Assembly: GCA_024405115.1 (NCBI GenBank)
Contig: JAKSPD010000002.1
Span: 83,684 to 147,683, forward strand
Origin: Lachnospiraceae bacterium
Lineage (GTDB): Bacteria; Bacillota; Clostridia; Lachnospirales; Lachnospiraceae
Direction: 5' to 3'
DNA length: 64,000 bases
A model generated the notes under the pieces. The model had not been told where the DNA came from and ran no database searches. It worked only from the letters and a program-made list of their open reading frames with translations. The position numbers and the translations under genes were made by a program. Below, piece by piece: positions 33,258 to 42,462 of this stretch. Position 1 is the first letter of the stretch; the number at the start of each line of letters is the position of its first letter.

Positions 33258-34499
33258 TCACCTGATTATTGAATCACAGATTCCTTCCACTCCTGCCGCC
33301 ATGCACAGAAGAACAACTATTTCCTGTGGCAGCCTGTAAGCTTCGGTATATGGGAAATACTCATCAAGGGAATGAACCTTTCCATTAAGCGGTCCGCCGC
33401 CTATCGTCACACAGGGAATTCCGGCACCGATGGCCATGTTTCCGTTTACACATCCGCCCTTGCTGAGTTCAACCTTGTCCTTGTTCTCTTCGGGTGTGAA
33501 GTACCTGCCGGCGATAAGTGCCGCCTCGACAACAGGAGTATGCGGATCCTGAGGCCCTGCCGGTACGTCAACATACTTCTCAGAAATCCAGGTAATCGTG
33601 TCCTTTCCCCATCTTGCCGTTTCCTCATCACATGCTTCCTGAATGGCTGCAAAACAGCGTTTTTCAAGATTATCAAGGATTTCCTGACTGTCGGAACGGA
33701 TATTGAATTTGATTGTTGCTTCAGGAACTATGGCATGAATTCCGGCATCATTTCCTGCATGGAAATTTGATACGCAGAAGGTTGTTTTAGGCTCCTTCGG
33801 TACCTCAAAATCAGCAATCTTTGCAACAGCGCGTGCAGCCGCATGAAGCGGGTTGGCCATGTCGCCAAAGTCACAGTAGGCATGACCGCCTATACCTTTA
33901 AAAACCACTTTATATGTCTTAAAACCGGTTGCCTGATATGTAATATGTTCAGTACTTGCTCCGTCTACGCTTATGGATGTGTCAGCCTTCGGTCCATATT
34001 TGATAAGGTCCCTCATTCCACCCAGGCCGCCCATGCCCTCCTCACGGCTTGTTCCGGCAAAGATAATGTCTCCCTTTGTCTTTATCCCGGCTTCATTCAT
34101 TGCGCGGAGTGCGGCAAGTACTGCAGTCATTCCCCTCGTATCATCAGTGCATCCGGGTGCGTACATTATTCCGTTCTCATCACGGATTTCCTTTACGCTT
34201 CCAAACGGGAAAACAGTATCCATATGTGCCTCCACAAGTACTGTCGGGCCGTTTCCGGTACCACGCCTGTAACCGTAAACATTTACGTAATCGTCAAGAA
34301 CCACATCATCTATGCCATTATCCTTAAGCCTTTCAGCATACATGGCGGCTCTCTTCTTTTCGTTAAACGTGGGCGATTCACACATGATGAATTCTTTATG
34401 CTCCTTTATGGAATTATCATGGTCAGCCTTTGCAAACGCTATGGCTTTTCCAATCTGTTCATTTTCAATCAAAGCATCAAATGTTTCCTGAATATTCAT
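33258..34499 (-). CDS. M20 family metallopeptidase
   Basis: 413 residues from the ATG preceded by AAAGGAG; the open frame upstream lacks a ribosome site. The dizinc ligands are apparent: VEAHMDTVFP (His-x-Asp), CTDDTRGM (bridging Asp), TSREEGMGGLGGM (catalytic Glu pair), and a late His in HSLDEYFPY. A lid/dimerisation domain lies in the middle (IRSDSQEILDNLEKR). Family members are cytosolic amino-acylases, dipeptidases or carboxypeptidases; specificity cannot be assigned. It follows miaA by 19 bases. Confidence 0.85.
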   Translation of the reverse strand: MNIQETFDALIENEQIGKAIAFAKADHDNSIKEHKEFIMCESPTFNEKKRAAMYAERLKDNGIDDVVLDDYVNVYGYRRGTGNGPTVLVEAHMDTVFPFGSVKEIRDENGIMYAPGCTDDTRGMTAVLAALRAMNEAGIKTKGDIIFAGTSREEGMGGLGGMRDLIKYGPKADTSISVDGASTEHITYQATGFKTYKVVFKGIGGHAYCDFGDMANPLHAAARAVAKIADFEVPKEPKTTFCVSNFHAGNDAGIHAIVPEATIKFNIRSDSQEILDNLEKRCFAAIQEACDEETARWGKDTITWISEKYVDVPAGPQDPHTPVVEAALIAGRYFTPEENKDKVELSKGGCVNGNMAIGAGIPCVTIGGGPLNGKVHSLDEYFPYTEAYRLPQEIVVLLCMAAGVEGICDSIIR

Positions 34500-34518
34500 A
34501 AATACTCCTTTCAAGTTT

Positions 34519-35412
34519 TTAATTATATCCGTATTCGTCAATTATTTTTTCACACTGGCTTACAGGATCAGAGGTCATGTCAATCCAGTGTATGTCCTTA
34601 CGTTTCCTGAACCATGTCATCTGTTCCTTTGCCAGATGACGTATCTCCATGAACAGCTTGTCATAAAATGAGTCAAAGTCAGGAAACTCATTTCTTAAGT
34701 ACATCAAAATGTATCTGTACTCAAGTCCCAGGCCGTACAGGAAATCATCCGGTGCACCTGCAGCCCTTAAGTTAACAACTTCATCTATCATTCCTTCATC
34801 AAGGCGCCTGTCGAGCCGTTCCCTTATACGCTCATAAAGCACTTCCCTGGGCCATGTGACGCCTAACACCAATGATTCATAATGTGGCGTATTTACGCGG
34901 GCAGCCGTATCCCCTGCAAGTATCCTCTCCACCTCACGTTCAAGTCTTCTCTTATTCTTCAGGTCGAGGCGTGAAAGGGCGTCCGGGTTTTCTTTTCTTA
35001 TGACCTCAATCAGTTCTTCCGTCGGCATCGCCTCAACGGCTTCCCTTCTTTCCCTGTCCGGTTTTTCCTCTTTTATGTTGTACCCGTCAACAACGGAATT
35101 AATATAAAGACCTGTTCCGCCCACAAGAAATGCCTTCTTCCCGCGGGCATGAATGTCATCTATTGCCTTGTAGGCTTTATGCTGAAAATCTACAAGTGTA
35201 AACTGCTCTCCAGGCTCCGCCACATCCAGAAGATGATGAGGAACCCCCTTCATTTCTTCTTTCGTTACTTTACCGCTTCCAAGGTCAAGCCCTTTATATA
35301 CCTGCCTTGAATCAGCAGATACTATCTCCGCGCCGTACTTTAAAGCAAGCTCTATCCCCAGCCCGCTTTTACCCGACGCATTTGTTCCTGTAATAACTAA
35401 AAGCTTTTCCAT
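34519..35412 (-). CDS. miaA: tRNA dimethylallyltransferase
   Basis: 297 residues. P-loop ITGTNASGKSGLG, then EIVSADSRQVYKGLDLGSGKV and VPHHLLDVAEP, the substrate signatures of MiaA, with GGTGLYINSVVDG about residue 90. It adds a dimethylallyl group to A37 of tRNAs reading UNN codons. The ATG at 35412 follows GGGGAG; the extra nine codons of open frame are not needed. The M20 and GH2 genes follow on the same strand. Confidence 0.95.
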   Translation of the reverse strand: MEKLLVITGTNASGKSGLGIELALKYGAEIVSADSRQVYKGLDLGSGKVTKEEMKGVPHHLLDVAEPGEQFTLVDFQHKAYKAIDDIHARGKKAFLVGGTGLYINSVVDGYNIKEEKPDRERREAVEAMPTEELIEVIRKENPDALSRLDLKNKRRLEREVERILAGDTAARVNTPHYESLVLGVTWPREVLYERIRERLDRRLDEGMIDEVVNLRAAGAPDDFLYGLGLEYRYILMYLRNEFPDFDSFYDKLFMEIRHLAKEQMTWFRKRKDIHWIDMTSDPVSQCEKIIDEYGYN

Positions 35413-35500
35413 CAAAACTCCCCTGAGATTAAGTCTCAATGGAGTATACCATTTTTCAGCTTTCTAATAAAGCACTTAATAATCTTAATGGCTGCTTTAC

Positions 35501-35529
35501 TTGCTTTATTATTACTGTTGTCTTATAAT
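35501..35529 (+). promoter_or_regulatory. Promoter of the small gene at 35551
   Basis: TTGCTT (35501-35506) and TATAAT (35524-35529) with a 17-base spacer. The resulting leader of about 15 bases contains the ACGGAGG ribosome site. Confidence 0.7.
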
Positions 35530-35550
35530 TTCGTGGAAACGGAGGCTTTT

Positions 35551-35829
35551 ATGCTGATTAATAAGAATGAATATGATGAAAAAGTAACAGATGTTATCAA
35601 CGAGATCACTAAAGGTGATGAGAGCTACGATGCAGTGATTGCCTTTCTGAAACTGTGTGGAAGGACATTTTATGAATACCTTGGGGATAAGGAAGAAATC
35701 GATATACAGAATGAGGAATTTGAGGGGCTGATGTCACGCTGTATGCAGACACTCACATCAAAAGCCCCAAATGCCTTTATGCTTATCTTTAAGTTTTTCG
35801 ACCTGCTTGCTGAAAAACTGAATGCCTGA
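35551..35829 (+). CDS. Small acidic protein of unknown function
   Basis: 92 residues starting MLINKNEYDEKVTDVINEIT, with ACGGAGG five bases before the ATG; the longer open frame to 35488 reads through the promoter and is discarded. It is predicted mostly helical and acidic, without signal peptide or membrane segment (ends FKFFDLLAEKLNA). I do not recognise the family. It has its own promoter and terminator and is transcribed alone, opposite to its neighbours, so it is a genuine independent gene rather than a leftover. Confidence 0.7.
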   Translation: MLINKNEYDEKVTDVINEITKGDESYDAVIAFLKLCGRTFYEYLGDKEEIDIQNEEFEGLMSRCMQTLTSKAPNAFMLIFKFFDLLAEKLNA

Positions 35830-35834
35830 ACCAT

Positions 35835-35866
35835 AAAAGCCTGTCGCAATGCGGCAGGCTTTTTGT
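35835..35866. terminator. Bidirectional intrinsic terminator
   Basis: Thirteen-base stem AAAAGCCTGTCGC / GCGGCAGGCTTTT (35835-35847, 35851-35863) with an AAT loop and A/T runs on both sides. It ends the small plus-strand gene and the long minus-strand operon that terminates at 35869. Confidence 0.88.
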
Positions 35867-35868
35867 TA

Positions 35869-37050
35869 TCAGGGCTGTATAAGGGATGCCTGGTATATCT
35901 TGAACAGATATACATATTTAAGGGCGCTGAAACTCTTTGAACCGGTAAATTCAAAGTGGTCCTCCTTTTCTTTTATGTTCACGATGAGAAGATTCTTCCT
36001 GTGAACGGCAACTCCTTCTATTTTTTCAAAAGGATACTCTTCCCCGTCGATTACAAGACGGTCTGGAAAGGCAGATAATTCCGCTTCCTTTTGTGATGTT
36101 ACCTTATGCTGAATATTTATCACATTTACCGTGACACTGTCCGTAAACAGCGGGTCAGCCATATCAAGTGATACAAGTTCTGAAAGCTTTTCACGCTGAT
36201 ATGTGTCAAGTTCTGTCACGGTATGCCTTGTGCCGTCCGTCTTTACAAGATAACCGTAATCATCATATGCAGCCTTAAAGCCGCAGTCGCAGGTAACTTC
36301 ATTTCCAAGGGACTTAAGGGTACCGATCTTACCACATTCCGGGCACATGAAAACTGCCGATTCAATGCCCTCAGCCATCCTTTTTCCACGATATTTTACG
36401 GGATCTGCTTTCTGGTCTGCATATGCATCAACAAACAGATCTTTCCTTAAAAGTTCATTTATTTTATCAAGGGTCATTTCCTTAAAGACTTCAGGTGAAT
36501 AAACTCCGGAAAGCTTTCCTCTCATGCGTCCTTTCCTTATTCCTTTTCCCCACCTTGGGGATGTAAAGTAGCCGCCTTCAAGTTTATAGGTGATAAGAGT
36601 ACACCCTGAAGACTGGATGAGCCTTGCATTAGTCTTTGACATTTCACATGAAAGTCCATTGAAAGAACGGTTTCCTTCCGGAAACATAGCAACACTTCTG
36701 CCTTCCTTAAGTCTTGCAAGTATGGAAAGGATGGTCTTTTTTCCGTTTTTACCCTTCCTGTGAAGTATCGGGTCAGCAAGCGTAACTGCCAGTTTACCTA
36801 TGAGCCCCATCCTTGTAATCTTTTCGGTAGCCACAAAACTCAAGGCCCTTTTTGATGACATGGATAAAAGCAACGGGTCAAGATCAGTGTTGTGATTACA
36901 TAAAAGAAGATATGGTCCTTCAACCTCAGGTATCGCTTCAAATGAATAATTCACGATTCCTCTCATGAACGGACTAAGCAATGGACGCAGTATTCTGAAC
37001 GTCCTCTCCTGCCTCTTTATTCTTTTTTCGGTATCATCCTTACTGCTCAT
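35869..37050 (-). CDS. PlsC-family acyltransferase with zinc ribbon and C-terminal extension
   Basis: 393 residues, longer than a plain 1-acylglycerol-3-phosphate acyltransferase (~240). The acyltransferase motifs are CNHNTDLDPLLL (HxxxxD, about residue 52) and MFPEGNRSFNG. After the domain comes a CxxC ... CxC zinc ribbon (CPECGKIGTL, VTCDCGFKA) and a C-terminal ~130-residue beta-rich region I do not recognise. Probably a membrane-surface lipid acyltransferase. Start overlaps the GltS stop by four bases; last gene of the nine-gene operon. Confidence 0.8.
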   Translation of the reverse strand: MSSKDDTEKRIKRQERTFRILRPLLSPFMRGIVNYSFEAIPEVEGPYLLLCNHNTDLDPLLLSMSSKRALSFVATEKITRMGLIGKLAVTLADPILHRKGKNGKKTILSILARLKEGRSVAMFPEGNRSFNGLSCEMSKTNARLIQSSGCTLITYKLEGGYFTSPRWGKGIRKGRMRGKLSGVYSPEVFKEMTLDKINELLRKDLFVDAYADQKADPVKYRGKRMAEGIESAVFMCPECGKIGTLKSLGNEVTCDCGFKAAYDDYGYLVKTDGTRHTVTELDTYQREKLSELVSLDMADPLFTDSVTVNVINIQHKVTSQKEAELSAFPDRLVIDGEEYPFEKIEGVAVHRKNLLIVNIKEKEDHFEFTGSKSFSALKYVYLFKIYQASLIQP

Positions 37051-38450
37051 TTTTCCTTTTTCTTAAAAAGTTCCTTACGGTACTGTATTGCCAGTATTCC
37101 GACAAACAATAGCATTATCTTTGCGAGACAGGCAAATGTATATACCATTCCCCTTGCTATGAAGCCCATCATCAGAAGCATCGGGGCACCAAGCACAATA
37201 GCCCACATATTCTGATAAATAAGGTTATGGGAAGCCCTTGTCTTATAAAGCGGGTCGATTTCCCTTAGAAGAATAATTCCTGTTGAGGCTGTTCCGGTCA
37301 GCATTCCATACATGCAGAGAAACATCTCGTCAGAATAATCCGGGAACAGATGCCTGCAAAGTGTATTCACGTAGATATATGTAACAACTCCGCCTGCTAT
37401 GCATATAAGAAGGATCGGAATCCAGAACTCCTTGTACCTGAAAGCGGAAAGGTCAATGGCAGCTATTGAAGAAACCACCATTATGTCGAACATTAGACCG
37501 CTGATACGGTTAAGCATGAAGTTGTTCGTATACTTACGGTGCATGATTCCCTTTGCACGCAGTTTGTCTCCCACGGTCCTGAAGAGAATTGCCCACGCTG
37601 TACCCACAAGGAAATTGAATCCCCAAAGAAGCGGATTAATGGTATTCATGGCAAATCCACCGGCAGGCTTCAGGATAAACCTGTAGAGGAGCCACATTGA
37701 AGCATACGCAACCATGTAAGTCATGAATACAAGCGCAAACTGAACAGTAAGCTTGTCCATTGACTCGGAAACCGGTATCTCATTGTCACCGCTGTAATCC
37801 TCAATGGTAAGGTTATCCTTGATCGTACCGTCAATGGTCTTATATTTTCTGCGAATCCTGTTAAGATAGATCAGTGCTCCCACACTGGCAGATACAAATC
37901 CCATAGCCGCAACTGTAAGTCCGAAGCTTGTTCCATTTGTAAAGCCATACTGAGTCTCATATGTTGCTCCCCAGTTAAATGCCTGTCCCGGTCCCTGTCC
38001 GTAACCCATGGGAAGAAGGACACCCGCTGCCGGGAAACCGCCGATAATGTAGTAAAGGAACACGGTAATGATGATTCCAACTGTTCCCTGAATAAGGTAA
38101 CCGCCCACGGTAACTGTTGCTGTGTGGAATACATCCCGCCTTGCCTCCTTACCCTTGACACCGTCCAGATGTCTCCATGCAAGTGCAATGAAACCAAGCC
38201 CAAGTCCATGATATGTAAGTGATTCCAACACATTCAGCTGGAAAATCGGGTTTCCGGTTATTTTTTTTGCAACCGAGTTAACAATGATGGCAATAAATCC
38301 TCCTATTACCGCACTCGGAAGCAATGACCTTCTTATAAAGCTGATCTTCCTCTTTAACGCATTAGCAATAAGCATGACTGCAAACAACACAGCCAGTGTT
38401 ACAACAAAAGACCAAATCTCCGGATCCCAAAAACTGAAGCCACCTGTCAT
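37047..38450 (-). CDS. Sodium/glutamate symporter-like protein (GltS family)
   Basis: 467 residues with 10-12 membrane helices arranged as two repeats. Signature stretches include LLPSAVIGGFIAIIV, LGLGFIALAWR, the GYGQGPGQAFNWGATYE loop and MYGMLTGTASTGIILLREIDP, which match the ESS/GltS family re-entrant loops. It likely carries glutamate or a related dicarboxylate with Na+. It overlaps both neighbours by one to four bases, so it is translated with the epimerase and acyltransferase genes. Substrate assignment is by family only. Confidence 0.82.
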   Translation of the reverse strand: MTGGFSFWDPEIWSFVVTLAVLFAVMLIANALKRKISFIRRSLLPSAVIGGFIAIIVNSVAKKITGNPIFQLNVLESLTYHGLGLGFIALAWRHLDGVKGKEARRDVFHTATVTVGGYLIQGTVGIIITVFLYYIIGGFPAAGVLLPMGYGQGPGQAFNWGATYETQYGFTNGTSFGLTVAAMGFVSASVGALIYLNRIRRKYKTIDGTIKDNLTIEDYSGDNEIPVSESMDKLTVQFALVFMTYMVAYASMWLLYRFILKPAGGFAMNTINPLLWGFNFLVGTAWAILFRTVGDKLRAKGIMHRKYTNNFMLNRISGLMFDIMVVSSIAAIDLSAFRYKEFWIPILLICIAGGVVTYIYVNTLCRHLFPDYSDEMFLCMYGMLTGTASTGIILLREIDPLYKTRASHNLIYQNMWAIVLGAPMLLMMGFIARGMVYTFACLAKIMLLFVGILAIQYRKELFKKKEK

Positions 38451-39247
38451 TATGATTCTCCTAATGTCAATTTTATGCCATCTGCAAAGGAAACCTTTGC
38501 ATTAAAACCAAGTTTTCTAATTCTTTCCGTATTCGGCACGAGGTCCGCAGCTCCTTCAGCATTATTGCCCCTCATTCCAAAACAGAGCTTTCCATCCGCA
38601 TTAAGCACATTCCAGGCTTCAGTAACGTAGTCCCTTAAAATCCTGGTGTCATTTCCGGCTACATCAAATGTGCCTTCTGTGTCTTCTGAAAGTGCCAAAA
38701 GCAGTATGGCATCAACTATATCATCAATATATGTATAATTCCACAGTTGTGTACAAGGCCCAAGTTCCATATTTTTTCCTGAGCCGGCATTCTTTATGAG
38801 CATGCTCACAAGTGAACCTTCATGGTCACCGGGACCATAAACGGAAAAAATACGCATATGTACCAAATCCATGAAAGAGCCTGAATCAGCCAGATACTTT
38901 TCCGCATTAAGCCCGAACTCATACTTTGCCATGCCATATGCACTATTTTGTGAATACTCAGCCTGACTTCCGGCAAACAGAAATTTCTTAACATGAAGTT
39001 TTTCTGCCTTTCTGAGTGCGTTCATGGACATGATTACATTCTTCTTCTGGATGTCTTCATCCATTCTGCCCTCAGAACCCCTTCCAGCCCAGGCATAATG
39101 AATCCACAAATCTGCACTTTCCGGAAGGCACGGTGATTCCTCATAGCTATGTCTGAACGCAAATACATCAATGCCGGCCTCTTTTAGTGCCTGCACCGTG
39201 TGTTTTCCTATAAAACTTGTGCATCCTGTTACAACCGCCTTCATCAT
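38450..39247 (-). CDS. NAD-dependent epimerase/dehydratase (short-chain, sugar nucleotide type)
   Basis: 265 residues of the extended SDR fold: VTGCTSFIGKHTVQALKEAG at the N-terminus, and the catalytic YxxxK as SAYGMAKYEFGL near residue 110, with FSVYGPGDHEG after it. It is somewhat shorter than typical 300-350 residue sugar epimerases. It overlaps the ThDP enzyme gene by four bases. The ThDP plus SDR pairing recalls the YerE/YerF system that adds and reduces a two-carbon branch on a CDP-sugar; this is an inference from gene order only. Confidence 0.8.
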   Translation of the reverse strand: MMKAVVTGCTSFIGKHTVQALKEAGIDVFAFRHSYEESPCLPESADLWIHYAWAGRGSEGRMDEDIQKKNVIMSMNALRKAEKLHVKKFLFAGSQAEYSQNSAYGMAKYEFGLNAEKYLADSGSFMDLVHMRIFSVYGPGDHEGSLVSMLIKNAGSGKNMELGPCTQLWNYTYIDDIVDAILLLALSEDTEGTFDVAGNDTRILRDYVTEAWNVLNADGKLCFGMRGNNAEGAADLVPNTERIRKLGFNAKVSFADGIKLTLGES

Positions 39248-41418
39248 ACTCTGGGAATCAGCATTTCCTCATTCATTACTTCATCGCTAAGGAACGGTGC
39301 AAGATCCTCTAAAGGAGGACTTGAAAGAGAGCCGTCCTCATGCTTTTTTACAGCGGACTTCGGTTCGAAAGCCTGGTCGCGGCTCACGATGATCTCACAG
39401 ATGGCCGGGCCCTTTACCTGCAGTGTATCGTCAATAGCTTCCATCAGTTCTGAATTATGCTCTGCCTTACAATACGGTATGCCAAATGCCGCCGCTATCT
39501 TTTCAAAGTCAGGAAAGCTTAAGTCAAAGCTGTCATCCCCTATCCCGCATAGAGGTTCCCCGTTAAAAAGATTCTGCTGAGTCTGCCTGATTGAATGATA
39601 TCCGCCGTTATTTGCAATAAATATCTTTATCGGCATCCCATGCGATTTGATTGTCTGAAGCTCCTGAAGGTTCATCATTATTGATCCGTCGCCTGTCGGG
39701 CAGATTATGTCATGTTCATAGTATTCAGGATAAATCTCCCTGGAACCCTTCCAGTAAGGATTCTTTTCTGAAGCTCCCAATTCATCCATGACGAAGTTCT
39801 CGTCACCTGAGGGGTCATAACCGCCTACTCTTCCGCTTACATCATGACATGCCGCACATGCGCCGATTGCCGCCGGCAGGTCATAACCCATGCTGGCTAT
39901 CCCGTCCTGGGAAATAAAGCGCGAACCCTGGTGTATATAATAAATCTGTCCTCCGGCAACATCTGCTGAGCCATTACCCACAACTGTTACCGTATCAGGA
40001 GGAAGCGCACGGCTCAAAGAATCAAAGAACTCGTATATGTTGGCATCCTCGGTATCATCATGCATCGAAAATTTTTCCTGGTAAACAGGATATTTCCTCA
40101 TCCATGAACTTACTGTCTGCCACCAGTTGAGCCCGTGTTTTCCAGTTCCCCCGCTAAAGAGGAAACGTCCGTCATCTGAATATCCGTCCTCAATTATTTC
40201 ATCAAGGTCGGCATATGAATCCCCGTGACCCTCGTACCCCATCTCTGTAAGCCTCTCATCAAGTGCCAGAAGAAGTTCATACGCATCGGCATAAACGGGA
40301 AGGTCAATATGTACTGAAGGCTTTTTAAGTTCTTCTTCATCGATGTCACAGACTATCGTATACGCAGCCCTTGCCCATGTGGCAAAGTTGTAACCCACCT
40401 GACGTATTGAGAGCCTTGAACCGATGCTGAGGATAAGGTCCGCATTCTGAACGGCAAAGTTACCGGGACGGTCTCCACGGCCTCCGGGCTGACCAGCCTT
40501 TAAAGGATGATCTGATGGGATTATGTCCTGCCCGTTCCATCCCACGACTACCGGTACTGCCAATTTGTCAGCAACCTTAAGGAACAGATCTTCCGCACCC
40601 GCAATCCTTATACCGTTACCTGTATAGAAAATGGGTCTCTCTGAGCCTGATATCTTCTCTATGATCTCGTCCACCACCGGACTGTCCTTTGTTATGTGCG
40701 GAACACCCGTCTGCCATTTCTGCTTTAAGAAGCTTACATTGAGAAGCGGCGAGTCAAGCCTTGAATTTGAATACTCATCATTTTCCAGACTGTGTGCCGC
40801 TTCCTCGAAATCATCAATCATGTCGAGCATTTTTTCTCTTTCAGCTTCATATTCCGAAATGGAAAACGGCTCAAGTTCCGAATCTTCGATTATCTTTCCC
40901 TGTATATCCACGGGAATGTCGAGCCATACCGGACCAGGACGGCCTGTCTGTGAAAGGTAAATGCACTTTTCAACTTCTTTTCTTATGCTCATCGGGTCAA
41001 GTACCATTTTTGAGTATTTGACCATGCAGTCTATGCTTCTCGTAATATCAAATTCCTGGTCTCCCATGCAGCGTATTCCCACGCCTGACCATCTGGCGGT
41101 ATTGTCATACCTGACCTGTCCTGAAACAACTATCATAGGAATGGAATCAGTCCATGCACCGACTACTCCAGTTATGGCATTAGTGCCGCCTGGACCTGTA
41201 GTCACGCATAAAATTGCAGGCCTGTTGTAAATGCGCGCATACCCTTCGGCAGCCATTGCACATGCCTGTTCATGATGCATGTAAAGCGTGTGTATTCCAG
41301 GTTCATGTCCAAAACCGTCATTAAGATGCATTGCCCCGCCGCCTGTTACGGAAAAGCACTGCGTTATTCCGTTTTCAGCAAGAAGCCTTGCCACATATTT
41401 TGCTAACTTAATTTTCAT
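39244..41418 (-). CDS. Thiamine diphosphate-dependent enzyme, acetolactate-synthase-like, oversized
   Basis: 724 residues, against ~550-600 for acetolactate synthases. N-terminal pyrimidine domain with the cofactor-activating Glu in YMHHEQACAMAAEGYAR, central TH3 domain (VPVVVGWNGQD, QNADLILSIGSRLS), and the diphosphate domain with CPTGDGSIMMNLQELQ ... IANNGGY. Extra length comes from acidic inserts near residues 185-230, 395-430 and 555-600. No regulatory small subunit gene is near, and its partner is an epimerase, so a sugar-nucleotide or decarboxylase role is more likely than branched-chain amino acid synthesis. Confidence 0.8.
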   Translation of the reverse strand: MKIKLAKYVARLLAENGITQCFSVTGGGAMHLNDGFGHEPGIHTLYMHHEQACAMAAEGYARIYNRPAILCVTTGPGGTNAITGVVGAWTDSIPMIVVSGQVRYDNTARWSGVGIRCMGDQEFDITRSIDCMVKYSKMVLDPMSIRKEVEKCIYLSQTGRPGPVWLDIPVDIQGKIIEDSELEPFSISEYEAEREKMLDMIDDFEEAAHSLENDEYSNSRLDSPLLNVSFLKQKWQTGVPHITKDSPVVDEIIEKISGSERPIFYTGNGIRIAGAEDLFLKVADKLAVPVVVGWNGQDIIPSDHPLKAGQPGGRGDRPGNFAVQNADLILSIGSRLSIRQVGYNFATWARAAYTIVCDIDEEELKKPSVHIDLPVYADAYELLLALDERLTEMGYEGHGDSYADLDEIIEDGYSDDGRFLFSGGTGKHGLNWWQTVSSWMRKYPVYQEKFSMHDDTEDANIYEFFDSLSRALPPDTVTVVGNGSADVAGGQIYYIHQGSRFISQDGIASMGYDLPAAIGACAACHDVSGRVGGYDPSGDENFVMDELGASEKNPYWKGSREIYPEYYEHDIICPTGDGSIMMNLQELQTIKSHGMPIKIFIANNGGYHSIRQTQQNLFNGEPLCGIGDDSFDLSFPDFEKIAAAFGIPYCKAEHNSELMEAIDDTLQVKGPAICEIIVSRDQAFEPKSAVKKHEDGSLSSPPLEDLAPFLSDEVMNEEMLIPRV

Positions 41419-42149
41419 CCGTTTTCCTCAAATGGGCCTCGCAGAAGGGCATCAATTATGCCGTCTCGCGATTTTTCCTCAACATAAAGTGACAGTGAAG
41501 GTTCCCTTATTGCATCCAGATAATGTGCATCCGAATTGCTTACCACCTGACATGTATTCACAAAGGGATGGGTCTCCCTGACTTTATGAAGCTTTTTCAA
41601 GTCCTTTATCTCCACAGTCTTAAACTGTGAACCCGGAGGTATGAAACCAAGGTTGGCAGTCAGGGAGTTTGCGTCCTTATCAATATGCGCCGGGAACATG
41701 ACTCCGTTACGATTCCTTACAAGGTCCCATACCTCATCAAATGAAATATCTGTTGCATTTATAAGAAGGTTCGGTTCCCGCCCGATTTCCTCCTCATCAT
41801 CATTCATAAGTATCTGCTGTCCGAAGATTCTTTCGTTATTAGGCACCTTCTGAAGATGATCATAAACGTAAGAATCAAAATCAAGTGCATCCTCTAACGT
41901 CCTGAAAAGACATACCGCATGAACTTCCTCTATGGTATTTATCTCAAGTCCCGGTATCCCGATGATTCCATAAGCATCACAGTACGCAAGAAAAGGCCCG
42001 CAGTTTCGTGAACTGTTATGATCTGTAAGGGCAATGGCCTCAAGACCCTTTGCAGCAGCCATACCCGCAATATTTGCGGGTGTCATGGCATTGTCACCAC
42101 AGGGTGACAGACAGCTATGTATATGCAGGTCGTAACTTATGTTAAACAT
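41415..42149 (-). CDS. PHP-domain phosphoesterase
   Basis: 244 residues beginning NISYDLHIHSCLSPCGDNAM, with the PHP metal motifs HxH, LTDHNSSRNCGP (Asp-His) and, late in the chain, SNSDAHYLDAI. The domain family hydrolyses phosphoesters (histidinol phosphate, polynucleotides, cyclic or diphosphorylated nucleotides). Here it overlaps a DRTGG gene by eight bases and a ThDP enzyme gene by four. In Clostridia PHP genes of this type commonly accompany hydrogenase-like and ATPase-fold regulator genes, so a signalling phosphatase role is a reasonable guess. Confidence 0.82.
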   Translation of the reverse strand: MFNISYDLHIHSCLSPCGDNAMTPANIAGMAAAKGLEAIALTDHNSSRNCGPFLAYCDAYGIIGIPGLEINTIEEVHAVCLFRTLEDALDFDSYVYDHLQKVPNNERIFGQQILMNDDEEEIGREPNLLINATDISFDEVWDLVRNRNGVMFPAHIDKDANSLTANLGFIPPGSQFKTVEIKDLKKLHKVRETHPFVNTCQVVSNSDAHYLDAIREPSLSLYVEEKSRDGIIDALLRGPFEENG

Positions 42150-42462
42150 TGTTATAGATACTTAAAGCTGCTTTAAAAATGGGTTCCTCGGTTGCAAACA
42201 CGGTAATTTCCTGTTCCTTCGCCTTACTTACGGTCATGTCATCAAGCCTTGCATTTTCTGCAAGGATGACGCATGCCACATCAGTTAATGATGCGACAGC
42301 CAGGGTATTGACATTTGCCATCACGGTCACCCATGCAGAACCTGCCGGGGCCTTACCCATTGCAATACTCAAAAGATCACAGCAGAAAACGTCCTCAATT
42401 TCACGTTCTCCGTCCGCCATATTTATTACTTTAAACTTTTCAGAAAGATCCTTAACCTTCAT
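42142..42462 (-). CDS. DRTGG-domain protein (second copy)
   Basis: 106 residues resembling the DRTGG domain found in CBS/AraC-type and phosphotransacetylase regulators: EIEDVFCCDLLSIAMG and ACVILAENARLDDMTVSKAKE, ending EEPIFKAALSIYNNV. No catalytic motif is apparent; probably a ligand- or protein-binding regulatory module. It lies between the hydrogenase-like and PHP genes, overlapping both (11 and 8 bases). A related domain protein begins the operon at 44681. Confidence 0.75.
   Translation of the reverse strand: MKVKDLSEKFKVINMADGEREIEDVFCCDLLSIAMGKAPAGSAWVTVMANVNTLAVASLTDVACVILAENARLDDMTVSKAKEQEITVFATEEPIFKAALSIYNNV

Noticed and set aside
33843..34610. Long plus-strand open frame (255 codons)
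   Set aside because: Antisense to the M20 peptidase and the end of miaA; low-complexity Cys/Ser-rich translation without motifs.
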